Positions 32,978-42,212 of a DNA stretch of 64,000 bases are shown piece after piece. The DNA comes from Pseudomonadales bacterium (lineage in GTDB: Bacteria; Pseudomonadota; Gammaproteobacteria; Pseudomonadales; Azotimanducaceae). Each line of letters begins with the position of its first letter. The first letter of the stretch is position 1. The notes under the pieces are model-generated. The model was not told the DNA's origin, did not search any database, and saw nothing but the letters and a program-made list of their open reading frames with translations. The DNA lies in assembly GCA_041395945.1 (NCBI GenBank), contig JAWKZN010000001.1:186001-250000 (forward strand), in the 5' to 3' direction. The translations under genes were made by a program, and so were the position numbers.

Positions 32978-35467
32978 TCAGTCCAGCGGTGCTGCCTGAA
33001 CCAGTCCCGGCCGTTCGAGCGTGCGCTTCGCGCCGCGATCCCGCGCGTATTTGCGGGCCGGAGTATTGATGATCTCCAGCAGTTCGATACCCGCCCGACC
33101 TGCAGCCACCCGTTCTTCGCTCACCTCGCCATAGAGGGTATTGCGCTGATGGGGAGTCCTTCCGGCGCTGCGGATCAGTTCATCCATGCCTTCTGGTGAG
33201 GTCTCCTGACCATGCGTGGTGCCTGCGGCACGGCTGATGCTTTCATTCATCAGGGTTCCACCGAGATCGTTGCAGCCGGCCTGGAGAGTGGCAACGACAC
33301 CCTTGTGCCCCATCTTCACCCAGCTCGACTGGATGTTGGTGATATAGGGGTGCAGCGTGAGCCGCGCCACCGAATGCATGAGCACGGCTTCGCGGAAGGT
33401 CGGACCTTTGCGTGCCTTCCCCTTGAGATACATGGGGGCTTCCATGTGCACGAAAGGCAGTGGTACGAATTCGGTGAAACCGCCCGTTTCCCGCTGCAGA
33501 TCGCGGATGCGACGCAGGTGACGCGCCCAGTGCCAGGGTCGTTCGACATGGCCGTACATGATGGTGGCCGTGGTGCGGAATCCCTCGCTGTGGGATGCGC
33601 GCATCACATCGAGCCACTGCTGGGTGTTGATCTTGTCTGCGCAGATGATCTGGCGTACTTCGTCGTCAAGTATCTCGGCGGCGGTTCCCGGCAGGGTGCC
33701 GAGGCCGGCTTCCTTGAGACGTTTCAGGTAGGTGTTGAGATCCAGCCCCAGGGTGGCCGCACCCTGCCAGACTTCCAGTGGAGAAAAGGCGTGGATGTGC
33801 ATGTCAGGCACGGCTTCCTTCACCGCGCGGAGAATGTCCACGTAGGTGTCGCCCGTGTAGTCCGGATGGATCCCGCCCTGCATGCAGACTTCGGTGGCGC
33901 CCCGCATCCAGCCTTCCCGGGTGCGGCGTTGAATCTCCTCATGGGAAAGATCGTAAGGTTTGCCGCGCAGATTCTCAGAGAGCTTGCCTTTGGAGAAGGC
34001 GCAGAACTGGCATTTGAAATAGCAGATGTTGGTGTAATTGATGTTGCGGTTGACCACAAAGGTCACTGTGTCGCCGTTGATCCGGGCGCGCAGCCGGTCA
34101 GCCGCCTGCACGACCGCGGAAAAATCATCGCCGCGGGCTTCGAAGAGCCGCTGAATTTCCGCATCTTCCAGTAGGGTTGCAGATTCTGCCTTCTTGAGAA
34201 TTGCAGCGATGTCCTTCGATACCTGCGCGGGCATGGTGCGGATTGCGCGCAGATCGTCTGCCGGTGGTTCCATCTGCTCGCCTGGACTCCAGTCATCGGT
34301 GCGCGGATAGCCGTCCGCATCGGTGAGAGCGAGGATCTGCTCGTGCAGGCCCGCATCCGCCCAGGTGTCGAGATCCTGGGCATAGCGTGGATAGATGGTC
34401 AGGCGCTCGAGCAGATGCTTGCCGGCGCTGCGGGTCTGAGCGGCGAGATCGTCGAGGTGCGGCCAGGGCGCTTCGGGGTTCACGAAGTCCGGGGTCAGCG
34501 GCGACACACCACCCCAGTCGTTGATACCGGCGGCGATGATCCGGGGCAGCACGCCGGGGCTCAGGTTCGGCGGTGCCTGGATGCTCATATGGGGTCCGAA
34601 CAGGATGCGCGCGGCCGCGATCGTCCAGAGCAGTTCGTTGAGATCGGGCTCGGGTGCACTGGCCATCTTGGTTTCCGGCTTGGCACGGAAATTCTGCACG
34701 ATGATTTCCTGCACATGGCCGTATTGCGCGTGAATGTCGCGAATGGCCAGCAGGGATTCGATGCGCTCGACGCGGGTTTCGCCGATGCCGATGAGAATGC
34801 CGGTGGTGAAGGGAATTTTTGCCCTGCCGGCATCCGCCAGAGTCTGCAGCCGCACTGCAGGGACTTTGTCCGGAGAACCATAGTGCGGCATGCCTTTTTC
34901 GCACAGGCGCTCGGAAGCGGACTCCAGCATGATGCCCATCGAAGGTGACAGCGGGCGCAGGCGCATCAGTTCCTCCGGGGTCATGGTGCCCGGGTTCAGG
35001 TGCGGCAGCAGCCCGGTTTCCTCATGGACCCGTTTTGCTGCATGCAGCAGATAGTCGAGGGTGGATTCGAAGCCCATCTCAGCCAGCGCTTCCCGGGCCG
35101 CCTTGTAGCGCAGTTCCGGTTTTTCACCGAGGGTAAACAGGGCTTCCTTGCAGCCGAGCGCGGCGCCCTGGCGTGCGGTCTCGAGTACCTGCTCGATGCT
35201 CTGGTAGGGTGCCTGCACCTTGCGTGGCACCTGAGCGAAGGTGCAGTAGTGGCAGACATCCCGGCACAGATGGGTGAGGGGAATGAAGACCTTCTTCGAG
35301 TAAGTGACCAGGTTGGCGAAGCCCTGATCCCGCAGTTCGGCTGCGAGACAGGCGAGGGCGGCGGTATCACCGATCCCGGCCAATGCGAGGGCATCGGAGG
35401 CTTCCGGCAACTGGCCGTTGCGGTGCTGGCTGCGCAGTCTGTCTAGCAGCTGTGTCTGTTGTGTCAC
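32978..35467 (-). CDS. fbiC: 7,8-didemethyl-8-hydroxy-5-deazariboflavin (FO) synthase, fused CofG-CofH
   Basis: An 829-residue protein with two radical-SAM halves. The CofG-like half has CRDVCHYC (C68, C72, C75), and the CofH-like half has CYFKCQFC near residue 480 followed by AFSKGKLSENLRGK and CMQGGIHPDYTGDTY. The fusion makes the deazaflavin FO from tyrosine and 5-amino-6-ribitylamino-uracil. The fused form is typical of actinobacteria, while archaea and many others have separate CofG and CofH, so a gene of actinobacterial type in a proteobacterial setting suggests transfer. The GTG start overlaps the cofC stop as GTGA, indicating coupling. Confidence 0.96.
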   Translation of the reverse strand: MTQQTQLLDRLRSQHRNGQLPEASDALALAGIGDTAALACLAAELRDQGFANLVTYSKKVFIPLTHLCRDVCHYCTFAQVPRKVQAPYQSIEQVLETARQGAALGCKEALFTLGEKPELRYKAAREALAEMGFESTLDYLLHAAKRVHEETGLLPHLNPGTMTPEELMRLRPLSPSMGIMLESASERLCEKGMPHYGSPDKVPAVRLQTLADAGRAKIPFTTGILIGIGETRVERIESLLAIRDIHAQYGHVQEIIVQNFRAKPETKMASAPEPDLNELLWTIAAARILFGPHMSIQAPPNLSPGVLPRIIAAGINDWGGVSPLTPDFVNPEAPWPHLDDLAAQTRSAGKHLLERLTIYPRYAQDLDTWADAGLHEQILALTDADGYPRTDDWSPGEQMEPPADDLRAIRTMPAQVSKDIAAILKKAESATLLEDAEIQRLFEARGDDFSAVVQAADRLRARINGDTVTFVVNRNINYTNICYFKCQFCAFSKGKLSENLRGKPYDLSHEEIQRRTREGWMRGATEVCMQGGIHPDYTGDTYVDILRAVKEAVPDMHIHAFSPLEVWQGAATLGLDLNTYLKRLKEAGLGTLPGTAAEILDDEVRQIICADKINTQQWLDVMRASHSEGFRTTATIMYGHVERPWHWARHLRRIRDLQRETGGFTEFVPLPFVHMEAPMYLKGKARKGPTFREAVLMHSVARLTLHPYITNIQSSWVKMGHKGVVATLQAGCNDLGGTLMNESISRAAGTTHGQETSPEGMDELIRSAGRTPHQRNTLYGEVSEERVAAGRAGIELLEIINTPARKYARDRGAKRTLERPGLVQAAPLD

Positions 35468-36192
35468 TGAACTCTCCTGGTATCCGCATCACTGAGTGTT
35501 TTACGCCTGGATGTTCCGACCCTGCTGCCGGTCAATCGTTCTGCGATTCCGGAGCGGATGAGATAGGTGCCGGCCTGGCTGTTCGGACCCTGTTCGAGCA
35601 GGCTCAGCAGGTCGGCCTCGGTATCGATGTCCAGGGTGAAGCTGGCCGGCTTGGCGATCCGGGGGGTGATGCCCCGGGCGAAGGCGGCGTCTACATGCGG
35701 CCGGAAACTGCGGCCGTCGAAAATGAAGTCGATGGCGTCCGGCGGGCTCAGCACCAGAGCGTTGGTACCGACATTTTCCGCATCGGGTATCACGGTCACC
35801 TGGCGATGCTGGTCCAGTACAGCGTCGATTTCCGATGCGTCCAGCAGGGGCATGTCGGCGGGCACGATCATGACGCCGGAAGCGCCGAAATGTTCGCGCA
35901 GATGGGCGCTGGCCTGGGTGAGCGCGCCGGGCAGGTCGGCAGTCGGGCTCTCGGTGAAGCGTTCGGTCGCAAAAGCGCGCGCCAGAGCATCGGCTTCGGT
36001 CGTCCTCGATACGATGAGAATGCCAGCCAGTCTGGTCGACTGACACAGTGCGCCCAGAACATCCCGGGCCATTGCCAGCATCAGGTCCCGGCGTTCCTCG
36101 TCATTCAGACGTGCGGCCAGCCGCTGCTTGGCCCGATCGAGGGACTTCAGGGGGACAACGGCCCAGATGCCTGTCTGGTTGATCTGTGTCAC
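35464..36192 (-). CDS. cofC: Phosphoenolpyruvate/phospholactate guanylyltransferase of F420 biosynthesis
   Basis: A 242-residue nucleotidyltransferase beginning TQINQTGIWAVVPLKSLDRAKQRLA, with the GTP-site VPLKxxxxAKxRL, the metal-binding IVPADMPLL, and NVGTNALVLSPP. It activates a three-carbon phosphate (phospholactate, phosphoenolpyruvate or 3-phosphoglycerate, depending on the organism) with GTP. Which one is used here cannot be decided by eye. The C-terminal 25 residues after GTYLIRSGIAERL are Arg/Thr-rich and probably disordered. GTG start; 41 bp after cofD and overlapping fbiC by four bases. Confidence 0.92.
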   Translation of the reverse strand: MTQINQTGIWAVVPLKSLDRAKQRLAARLNDEERRDLMLAMARDVLGALCQSTRLAGILIVSRTTEADALARAFATERFTESPTADLPGALTQASAHLREHFGASGVMIVPADMPLLDASEIDAVLDQHRQVTVIPDAENVGTNALVLSPPDAIDFIFDGRSFRPHVDAAFARGITPRIAKPASFTLDIDTEADLLSLLEQGPNSQAGTYLIRSGIAERLTGSRVGTSRRKTLSDADTRRVQ

Positions 36193-36233
36193 TCCGGTTA
36201 CTGCTCCGGTGTCGGATCGATGGGCCCGTCTGC

Positions 36234-37160
36234 TCAGAGCGCCGCTATGAATTCCAGGGTGGTCCGGGCCAGAGCGTCCCGGTCCGCCAACGTTACCATG
36301 AGCGTGGCAGTGGCGACAGTTGGCACCTCGAGGTGCCCCACCAGATCAGCGTCTGCGTTGTCCACGATGAAACCATCGAGCAGATCGCCATAATGGGCTG
36401 CCACCTGGGCGGCGGTTGCTGGAAAGCCGAGTTCCTGCATCATTTTTGCGGTGGGCCCCTTGATCGCAGAGCCCGCGATAATAGGGGAAACCGCGACCAC
36501 GGGTGCGGCACAATGCCGCAGCGCGTCCTTCACCCCGGGCAGGGACAGCAGAGGATCCACAGAGACGAAAGGGTTGGAGGGACAGATGATGATGCCTTTC
36601 AGGTCATCGAGCAGCGAAATCATCTGCGGATTCGCAGCCGCGCTGGCGAGCCCCTGAAACTCAAACCCGGTGACCGCAGGCGCGCAGCGATCACGGACAA
36701 AATAGTGCTGGAACGCCAGTGGCCCGTCGGTCGTGATCACACAGGTGCTGACCGGGTCGTCGGACATGGGCAATATCCTGTGCTGCACGCCGAGGGCCTG
36801 GCCGAGAATGCGGGTGGCCCGGGTGAGGGACAGGCCCGAATCGAGCAGGGCGGTGCGCCGAACGTGCAGCGCCAGATCGCGATCCCCGAGCCGGAACCAG
36901 GTTTCTCCGCCGAGTACTTCGAGGGTATCCATGAACTGCCAGGATTCGTCCTGCCGGCCCCAGCCCAGGGCGGTATTGGCAAGCCCGGCCAGGGTATAAA
37001 CGAGGGTGTCGATATCCGGACTGATACGCAGCCCCAGATGCTCGAAGTCATCGCCGGTGTTGACCACAAACGCGACTTCAGCCGGTGCGAGGGTTCTGGA
37101 CAGCCCAAGGGCGAGTTTGGCGCCTCCGATACCGCCGGTGATGACGAGGTAGTCGACCAT
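36234..37160 (-). CDS. cofD: 2-phospho-L-lactate transferase (F420-0 synthesis)
   Basis: A 308-residue CofD/FbiA protein: VITGGIGGAKLALGLSR at residues 6-22, VVNTGDDFEHLGLRISPDIDTLVYTLAG, LGDRDLALHVRRTALL, ICPSNPFVSVDPLLSLPG and AVSPIIAGSAIKGPTAKMM. It joins the guanylylated three-carbon unit to FO, giving (dehydro)F420-0. Its ATG overlaps the cofE stop by one base (TGATG). Confidence 0.95.
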   Translation of the reverse strand: MVDYLVITGGIGGAKLALGLSRTLAPAEVAFVVNTGDDFEHLGLRISPDIDTLVYTLAGLANTALGWGRQDESWQFMDTLEVLGGETWFRLGDRDLALHVRRTALLDSGLSLTRATRILGQALGVQHRILPMSDDPVSTCVITTDGPLAFQHYFVRDRCAPAVTGFEFQGLASAAANPQMISLLDDLKGIIICPSNPFVSVDPLLSLPGVKDALRHCAAPVVAVSPIIAGSAIKGPTAKMMQELGFPATAAQVAAHYGDLLDGFIVDNADADLVGHLEVPTVATATLMVTLADRDALARTTLEFIAAL

Positions 37161-37933
37161 CAGCGGAACAGATCTTCCTCGAGGGGGCGCACCAGGGCTT
37201 TCGACCGCTGGGACTGGTTCGGACCCGGCAACTGCCGGGGTACCCCGCGAACGATGGCGGCGGGGATTTTTTCGATGGTTTCCCCCATGACCAGCAGGGC
37301 AGCGGTGGCGATGGTGTCTGCACGGTTGATGAGGGTGACTTTCAGCTCGCGTCCGAACATGTCGTGGCCGCCACGCTGATCATCGAGCACATTGAATCCG
37401 GCGCTGCCGATGGCGATCCCCACGGTGCCGAGACGCCAGGGGCGGTTAGCGCTGTCGGTGATGATCACGCCGATATCGACGCTGCAGCGCTCTCTGATTT
37501 CCCGACACAGCCGGGCCGCGGAAGCATCCGGATCGACAGGCAGCAGCAGCGCCATTTCACCGTCGTCGTGAGCGACATTGGATTGATCGATGCCGGCGTT
37601 GGCACCCACCAGACCCAGTCTATGACGGGTTATCAGCACGCCCGGTTTCTTGCGCACCACCTCGGAAGACTCGGACAGTACCAGCTCCACCATGCGGGGG
37701 TCCTTGTCTGTCTCCCGGGCGAGCTCGATGGCTGCGGCGCTGGGGCTCACGCTTTCCAGCAGCACCAGACGGCCTTCGGATTTGGAGACGATCTTCTGCG
37801 CGATGCACAGGATGTCGCCGCTGTGCAGCGACTGACCGGATGTATTCAGTGCATCAAGAATGAGGGCGGCCAGATCGTCGCCTTCGCGAACCAGAGGGAT
37901 CCCGGGAACTGGAATAACCTGTACGGTGCTCAT
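37160..37933 (-). CDS. cofE: Coenzyme F420-0:L-glutamate ligase, single-domain form
   Basis: A 257-residue GTP-dependent ligase that adds the gamma-glutamate tail to F420-0. Blocks: VIPVPGIPLVREGDDLA, DILCIAQKIVSKSEGR, HRLGLVGANAGIDQSN, VIITDSANRPWRLGTVG and ALLVMGETIEK. The C-terminal nitroreductase-like domain of actinobacterial FbiB (about 450 residues in total), which reduces dehydro-F420-0, is absent. It follows fno by 49 bp and is coupled to cofD. Confidence 0.94.
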   Translation of the reverse strand: MSTVQVIPVPGIPLVREGDDLAALILDALNTSGQSLHSGDILCIAQKIVSKSEGRLVLLESVSPSAAAIELARETDKDPRMVELVLSESSEVVRKKPGVLITRHRLGLVGANAGIDQSNVAHDDGEMALLLPVDPDASAARLCREIRERCSVDIGVIITDSANRPWRLGTVGIAIGSAGFNVLDDQRGGHDMFGRELKVTLINRADTIATAALLVMGETIEKIPAAIVRGVPRQLPGPNQSQRSKALVRPLEEDLFR

Positions 37934-37982
37934 CGGGATTTATGACCTGGTGGCTTGTGGTGGAGGTTTAATCTGCAGTTTT

Positions 37983-38654
37983 CTAGTGATCGGCCTGCCC
38001 CACGATCTTGATTCCCGCATGGGAGATCACTCCCTGCCGGTTGATGTGAATCAGAATTGAGGTCAGTGCTTCTGCCGCTGCGGCATTGGCGATGGGTCCC
38101 GCATGCCAGCCGGTCATTCCGGCCTGGGTGATCAGATCGATCACCGTCTGGCGCGCTTCCTTTTTGTTGCCTGCGACCAGTACATCGCATTCGATTTTTA
38201 CATCCTGCTGGAGCAGATGAGCGGCGATGTTCTGAAAGGCTGACACGACCATGACCTCATCGCCGAGCAGTTCCTGGGCGCGTTTGCCGGCGGAGCCTTC
38301 GGGGGGCAGCTGCACGGTGCCCACCTTCGGCGGCACCAGGGGCACGGTCACATCGATCAGGATCTTTCCCTGCAGCCCAGCCCGAACACCTTCGAGAGTG
38401 GAGAGCTGATGCTCGGCCGGCACGGTAAGCACCACAATGTCACCTGCTGCGGCTGCAGCGGCGTTTTCCATGGGTACCGCCGGCGTGTCCGGACTGATCT
38501 TTTTCAGTTCAGCCACAGCATTGGTAGCCTTCTCGAGGGTACGGGAGCCGATCACGATGCGATGTCCGGCCCTGGACCAGCGGATGGCGAGACCTGTGCC
38601 GAGGTCGCCGGTGCCGCCGAGAATGGCGATGGTATGTTTGGAATCTGTGGTCAT
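37983..38654 (-). CDS. fno: NADPH:F420 oxidoreductase
   Basis: A 223-residue Rossmann protein starting with TIAILGGTGDLGTGLAIRWSRAGH (dinucleotide site, then an NADP-type IGSRTLEKA). It continues with DIVVLTVPAEH, VMVVSAFQNIAAH and a C-terminal AAAAEALTSILIHINR helix, the pattern of F420-dependent NADP reductase. It transfers hydride between NADPH and F420, supplying F420H2 to the LLM enzymes. It is the first gene of the F420 operon; no Shine-Dalgarno precedes its ATG, so it may be leaderless or weakly translated. Confidence 0.92.
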   Translation of the reverse strand: MTTDSKHTIAILGGTGDLGTGLAIRWSRAGHRIVIGSRTLEKATNAVAELKKISPDTPAVPMENAAAAAAGDIVVLTVPAEHQLSTLEGVRAGLQGKILIDVTVPLVPPKVGTVQLPPEGSAGKRAQELLGDEVMVVSAFQNIAAHLLQQDVKIECDVLVAGNKKEARQTVIDLITQAGMTGWHAGPIANAAAAEALTSILIHINRQGVISHAGIKIVGQADH

Positions 38655-38827
38655 GGGAGGGCCGCTCTGCGTGAAAGCGGTCGATTATGCCGGCAACGGA
38701 CTTGGAAGTGCCAGCGCAGCGGGGCAAGCCGCATCACGGGAGTGCCGGTATATGATCGTTCGCATCTGATCGATACGATCTCTCTCCGGGGAGGGTAGGA
38801 GTAACGGGGGGAGTAGTTATGTGGGTA

Positions 38828-38860
38828 GGTGGATAGGTGGATAGGTGGATTAGGTGGATA
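38828..38860. repeat. 8-bp tandem repeat GGTGGATA in the kinase leader
   Basis: Copies at 38828-38835, 38836-38843, 38844-38852 (one extra T) and 38853-38860, followed by GGTGAGC, which contains the kinase GTG start at 38862. The last copy supplies the only Shine-Dalgarno-like sequence (GGTGG), about 5 bases before the start. Upstream ATG/GTG codons within the repeat run into TAG. Because the unit is 8 bp, gain or loss of a copy would change the leader reading frames. Confidence 0.88.
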
Positions 38861-38861
38861 G

Positions 38862-41459
38862 GTGAGCAGTCCGAACAGCCCTGTGCAGCGCGCTTTCGCG
38901 GTTTTCACCGCGGTGCTGGATCGTGATGAACAGGCAGACTGGAGTGTTTTTCTCGCAGCATGCGGTGACGACCCGGAGCTGATTGAAGCGGTACGTGATC
39001 TCTATGAAAGCGATCGTGCCTTCTCCTCCCCGGTCGCTAAGAGCAGTGGAGAACGGGCGAAGTTTCTGCGTACCCGGTTCGGGTTAGGTGTGGCTCTGGA
39101 CGTGTCGATGGGAATCGCGGATCGCACCGGGACCACCATTGACGGCTACGAACTGCTGGAGCGGATCGGTACAGGTGGGATGGGAGACGTTTACCGGGCG
39201 CGCAACCAGTCTGCCGGCTTCGATCATGATGTGGCGCTCAAGCTCACCCGCCCGATTGCCCTGAGTGAAGATATTCGCCAGAGGTTCGAGTCTGAGCGAG
39301 CGCTGCTGGCCCGGTTGAAGCACCCCAATATTGCCGCGCTGTATGCGGGAGGCACGACACCGGAAGGCGCACCCTATTTCGTGCTCGAGCTGGTTGACGG
39401 GCAGCCGATCGACGAGTACTGCAGATCGAAGGCGCTGTCGCTGCCGGAGGTGCTCAGACTGTTCCGCACCGTCTGTGATGCCGTTCAGTACGCGCATTCC
39501 CGGCTGATCGTCCATCGTGACATCAAGCCCGGCAACGTGCTGGTAGATGCCTCCGGCCGGATCAAACTGCTGGATTTCGGTATTGCCAAGCAGCTCACGA
39601 CCGACGGCGGAAATCAGACCCGGGTGGGCCATGCAGCCTTCACTCCCGACTTTGCCAGTCCGGAACAGCTGCTGGGTGAGTCTGTCACCACTGCCAGCGA
39701 TGTCTATTCTCTGGGTGTGCTGCTGTTTTCCCTTCTGACCGGCGCACCACCACACGATGTCCGTTCTGCACGACCAGCAGAAGTGGTTGAGCTGGCGACC
39801 CGTGTCACTGCACCCCGGCTCGCTCAGCGGTGGGTTGCTTCGACCGGTTCCTGGTCAGGCGCCTTTTCGGAGGATCTGGAAAGTATTCTCGCGAAAGCGC
39901 TGGAAAAGGAAGTTGCCCGCCGTTATCAGAGCGCGCATGAACTCTCAGAAGACCTCCGCCGATACCTCGAAGGCCTGCCGGTTCTTGCGAGACCGAACTC
40001 CTGGCGCTACCGGGCAGCGAAGTTCGTCAGGCGTCACCGCGTTGGTGTGTCTGCTGCGGTGGCTGTCGGGCTGGTGTTGATGGGTACAACGCTAATCGCG
40101 CTGCAGCAGCTGTCCGTGGCTCGCGTCGAGCGTGACAGAGCAGCACGGGCCAATGAGTTTCTCTTCGATGTGCTGCTGTCGCCCAGCAGTGGCGTGCAGT
40201 CTTCGATTGCAGGCGGGGTGGATCTGACCGTGATGGAACTTCTGGCGCTGCTGCCCGATGAGATTCAGTCGAGATTCGCCGACGATCCCGAAGAGCAGAT
40301 GAGGATGCTCAATGCGATCGGACTGGCTCAGCTGGACAGCGGCAGATACAAGGAAGGGGAGAGGGTCGTTCGCATGGCTGAGCGGCTGGCTGAGTGCTGC
40401 ATTGACGGGCTGTCTCCGTCCCGGCCCTACCTTCTGAATCTCCAGTTCGTGCTGGCACGGGAACTCGATCCCGAATCAGCTGGCGCCTATATCGAGGAAG
40501 CCGTTGCGCTGCGTGAGCAGGTCAGCGGGCTTCCCGAGTTCATCAACGTCGGAATTCTCCACAACTACGGACTGTATCTGCTGGAAGCCGGCCGGCTCGA
40601 TGAAGCAGAGACCTTCATCCGTCGGGCAATCGCGGCCAACGGCAACCCGAGAAATGCCCAGCTGAAGGGGTTGCTGGCGGTGGGACTCGGTAACCTGTCC
40701 TTTGTTGCGAGAAGCAAAGGAGAGTATGTGGCGGCGCTTGACCTGGTCCGCCGGAGCATTGCCGTCTTCGAAGACCTCGGCGAGGTAACAACTCAGGAAC
40801 ACGTCTTCCAGTACCACAACATGAGTCAGCTTGAGTGGCGTCTCGGCAACTACGAGGCTGGCCTTGAGCACAGTCGACGCGCAGTGCTGGAACTGGACAG
40901 AATTACAGGCGGCGACCATCCCTATCTCTTTCTCATGATGAGCAACTATGCACTGCATCTGCTGGCAACGGGATTATTCGATGAGGCTCGAGAGGTCTTT
41001 GCGAAGGCTGAAGCTGCGGTTGCGTTACCAAAGGAGCACTATCTCAGACTGAATCTGTATCTGGTCGGCGGAGAACTGGCGCTTCTGTCCATGGATGCCG
41101 GGAGAGCCCGGGAGCTGTTCGAGTCCGGTATACGGCTCTATAAGTCGCACAAGAGGTTGGACGTGGAAGCACTGTCATGGCTGCTCAGCGGCAGCGGGCT
41201 CGCCGAATACCTGGCTGGTAATACGGAGCTGGCCGTGCAGAAAACCCGCAGTGCTCTCGAGCTTGTAGGCGTGGATCGAGCCCGCAATAGCCCGGCGGCG
41301 ACCATTTTTGAAAAGCGGCTCAACTGTATGCAGCTGTCACTGCCGAAAGCGACCTGCATGGTGCAGGGAGTGCGCCGGATCGGCGAAGCAGATGTTCCAT
41401 CAGGCATTGAGCGCGCGCAGCAGCTTGCCGAGTTGAATGAACGAGAGATTGAAACTTGA
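38862..41459 (+). CDS. Serine/threonine protein kinase with membrane helix and TPR-like C-terminus
   Basis: An 865-residue protein. Residues 1-85 form an acidic helical N-terminus. The kinase domain spans about 92-370: GTGGMGDVYRA loop, catalytic Lys in VALKLTRP (about 126), HRDIKPGN (218-225), LDFGIAK, and SDVYSLGVLLFSLLTGAPP. One membrane helix lies near 393-413 (VGVSAAVAVGLVLMGTTLIAL), and the extracytoplasmic remainder has helical TPR-like repeats (GRYKEGERVVRMAERLAE; GRLDEAETFIRRAIA). All catalytic residues are present. The start is GTG, set by the stop in the preceding repeat. It diverges from fno across 207 bp. Confidence 0.9.
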   Translation: MSSPNSPVQRAFAVFTAVLDRDEQADWSVFLAACGDDPELIEAVRDLYESDRAFSSPVAKSSGERAKFLRTRFGLGVALDVSMGIADRTGTTIDGYELLERIGTGGMGDVYRARNQSAGFDHDVALKLTRPIALSEDIRQRFESERALLARLKHPNIAALYAGGTTPEGAPYFVLELVDGQPIDEYCRSKALSLPEVLRLFRTVCDAVQYAHSRLIVHRDIKPGNVLVDASGRIKLLDFGIAKQLTTDGGNQTRVGHAAFTPDFASPEQLLGESVTTASDVYSLGVLLFSLLTGAPPHDVRSARPAEVVELATRVTAPRLAQRWVASTGSWSGAFSEDLESILAKALEKEVARRYQSAHELSEDLRRYLEGLPVLARPNSWRYRAAKFVRRHRVGVSAAVAVGLVLMGTTLIALQQLSVARVERDRAARANEFLFDVLLSPSSGVQSSIAGGVDLTVMELLALLPDEIQSRFADDPEEQMRMLNAIGLAQLDSGRYKEGERVVRMAERLAECCIDGLSPSRPYLLNLQFVLARELDPESAGAYIEEAVALREQVSGLPEFINVGILHNYGLYLLEAGRLDEAETFIRRAIAANGNPRNAQLKGLLAVGLGNLSFVARSKGEYVAALDLVRRSIAVFEDLGEVTTQEHVFQYHNMSQLEWRLGNYEAGLEHSRRAVLELDRITGGDHPYLFLMMSNYALHLLATGLFDEAREVFAKAEAAVALPKEHYLRLNLYLVGGELALLSMDAGRARELFESGIRLYKSHKRLDVEALSWLLSGSGLAEYLAGNTELAVQKTRSALELVGVDRARNSPAATIFEKRLNCMQLSLPKATCMVQGVRRIGEADVPSGIERAQQLAELNEREIET

Positions 41460-41478
41460 GGGGAACAGGAGAATACAC

Positions 41479-42090
41479 ATGACAGCCATACGTACGATCG
41501 AACAACTGCGACAGGTTGTGGGTGAACCGCATCCGGAACTCGGTGAAAAGAACATCGACCGGATCGACGGCTACGCTCGAGCGTTTATCGAGCGCAGTCC
41601 ATTTCTGGTACTGTCAACGGCGGACGCACAGGGTCGGATAGATGCATCGCCCAAGGGTGATCTGCCCGGATTCGTCACCGTGGTGGATGAGAAAACCCTC
41701 CTGATTCCCGATCGTCCGGGAAACAAGCTCGCCTACGGACATCTCAACATTCTGGAGAATCCGCACGTGGGCATTCTCTTCGTCATACCGAAAACCTCGG
41801 AAACACTGCGGATCAACGGTACCGCCGAACTTTCTGCAGACGGGCCACTGCTAGACTCCCTCGCAGCCCGAGGCAGGCCGGCAGTTATCGCCATTCGGGT
41901 CACAGTACAGGAGTGTTTCTTTCACTGCGGGAAAGCCTTCATAAGATCCGGTCTCTGGGACGTGGACAGCTGGGGAGAAAGACATCGGGTGTCTTTTGGC
42001 GAGATGTATGCGGCGCGTAAAGGGAAGACAGCAGAGACGGCACGCGCCATCGATGAGAGCATCGAGAGCGATTATCAGCGCAATCTCTGA
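41479..42090 (+). CDS. Pyridoxamine 5'-phosphate oxidase-fold flavoprotein (PPOX class)
   Basis: A 203-residue split-barrel protein: FIERSPFLVLSTADAQGRIDASPKGD, LLIPDRPGNKLAYGHLNILENPHVGILF, then a CFFHCGKAFIRSGLWD block. It matches the FMN-dependent PPOX subgroup of unknown substrate; related split barrels in mycobacteria bind F420, so either cofactor is possible. The start at 41479 is chosen because AACAGGAG lies just upstream. It begins 19 bp after the kinase stop, so may be transcribed with the kinase. Confidence 0.82.
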   Translation: MTAIRTIEQLRQVVGEPHPELGEKNIDRIDGYARAFIERSPFLVLSTADAQGRIDASPKGDLPGFVTVVDEKTLLIPDRPGNKLAYGHLNILENPHVGILFVIPKTSETLRINGTAELSADGPLLDSLAARGRPAVIAIRVTVQECFFHCGKAFIRSGLWDVDSWGERHRVSFGEMYAARKGKTAETARAIDESIESDYQRNL

Positions 42091-42212
42091 GCATTGATGT
42101 TGTACGTTGTGCGACCCGGGATGTGCCGCGGGAGCTTGTTCAATCTGACTTGCCTCGAGTGAACACGTAACATGCTGTGCTGTTCGGAGCAGACTAACCA
42201 GGGAGTTGAACC

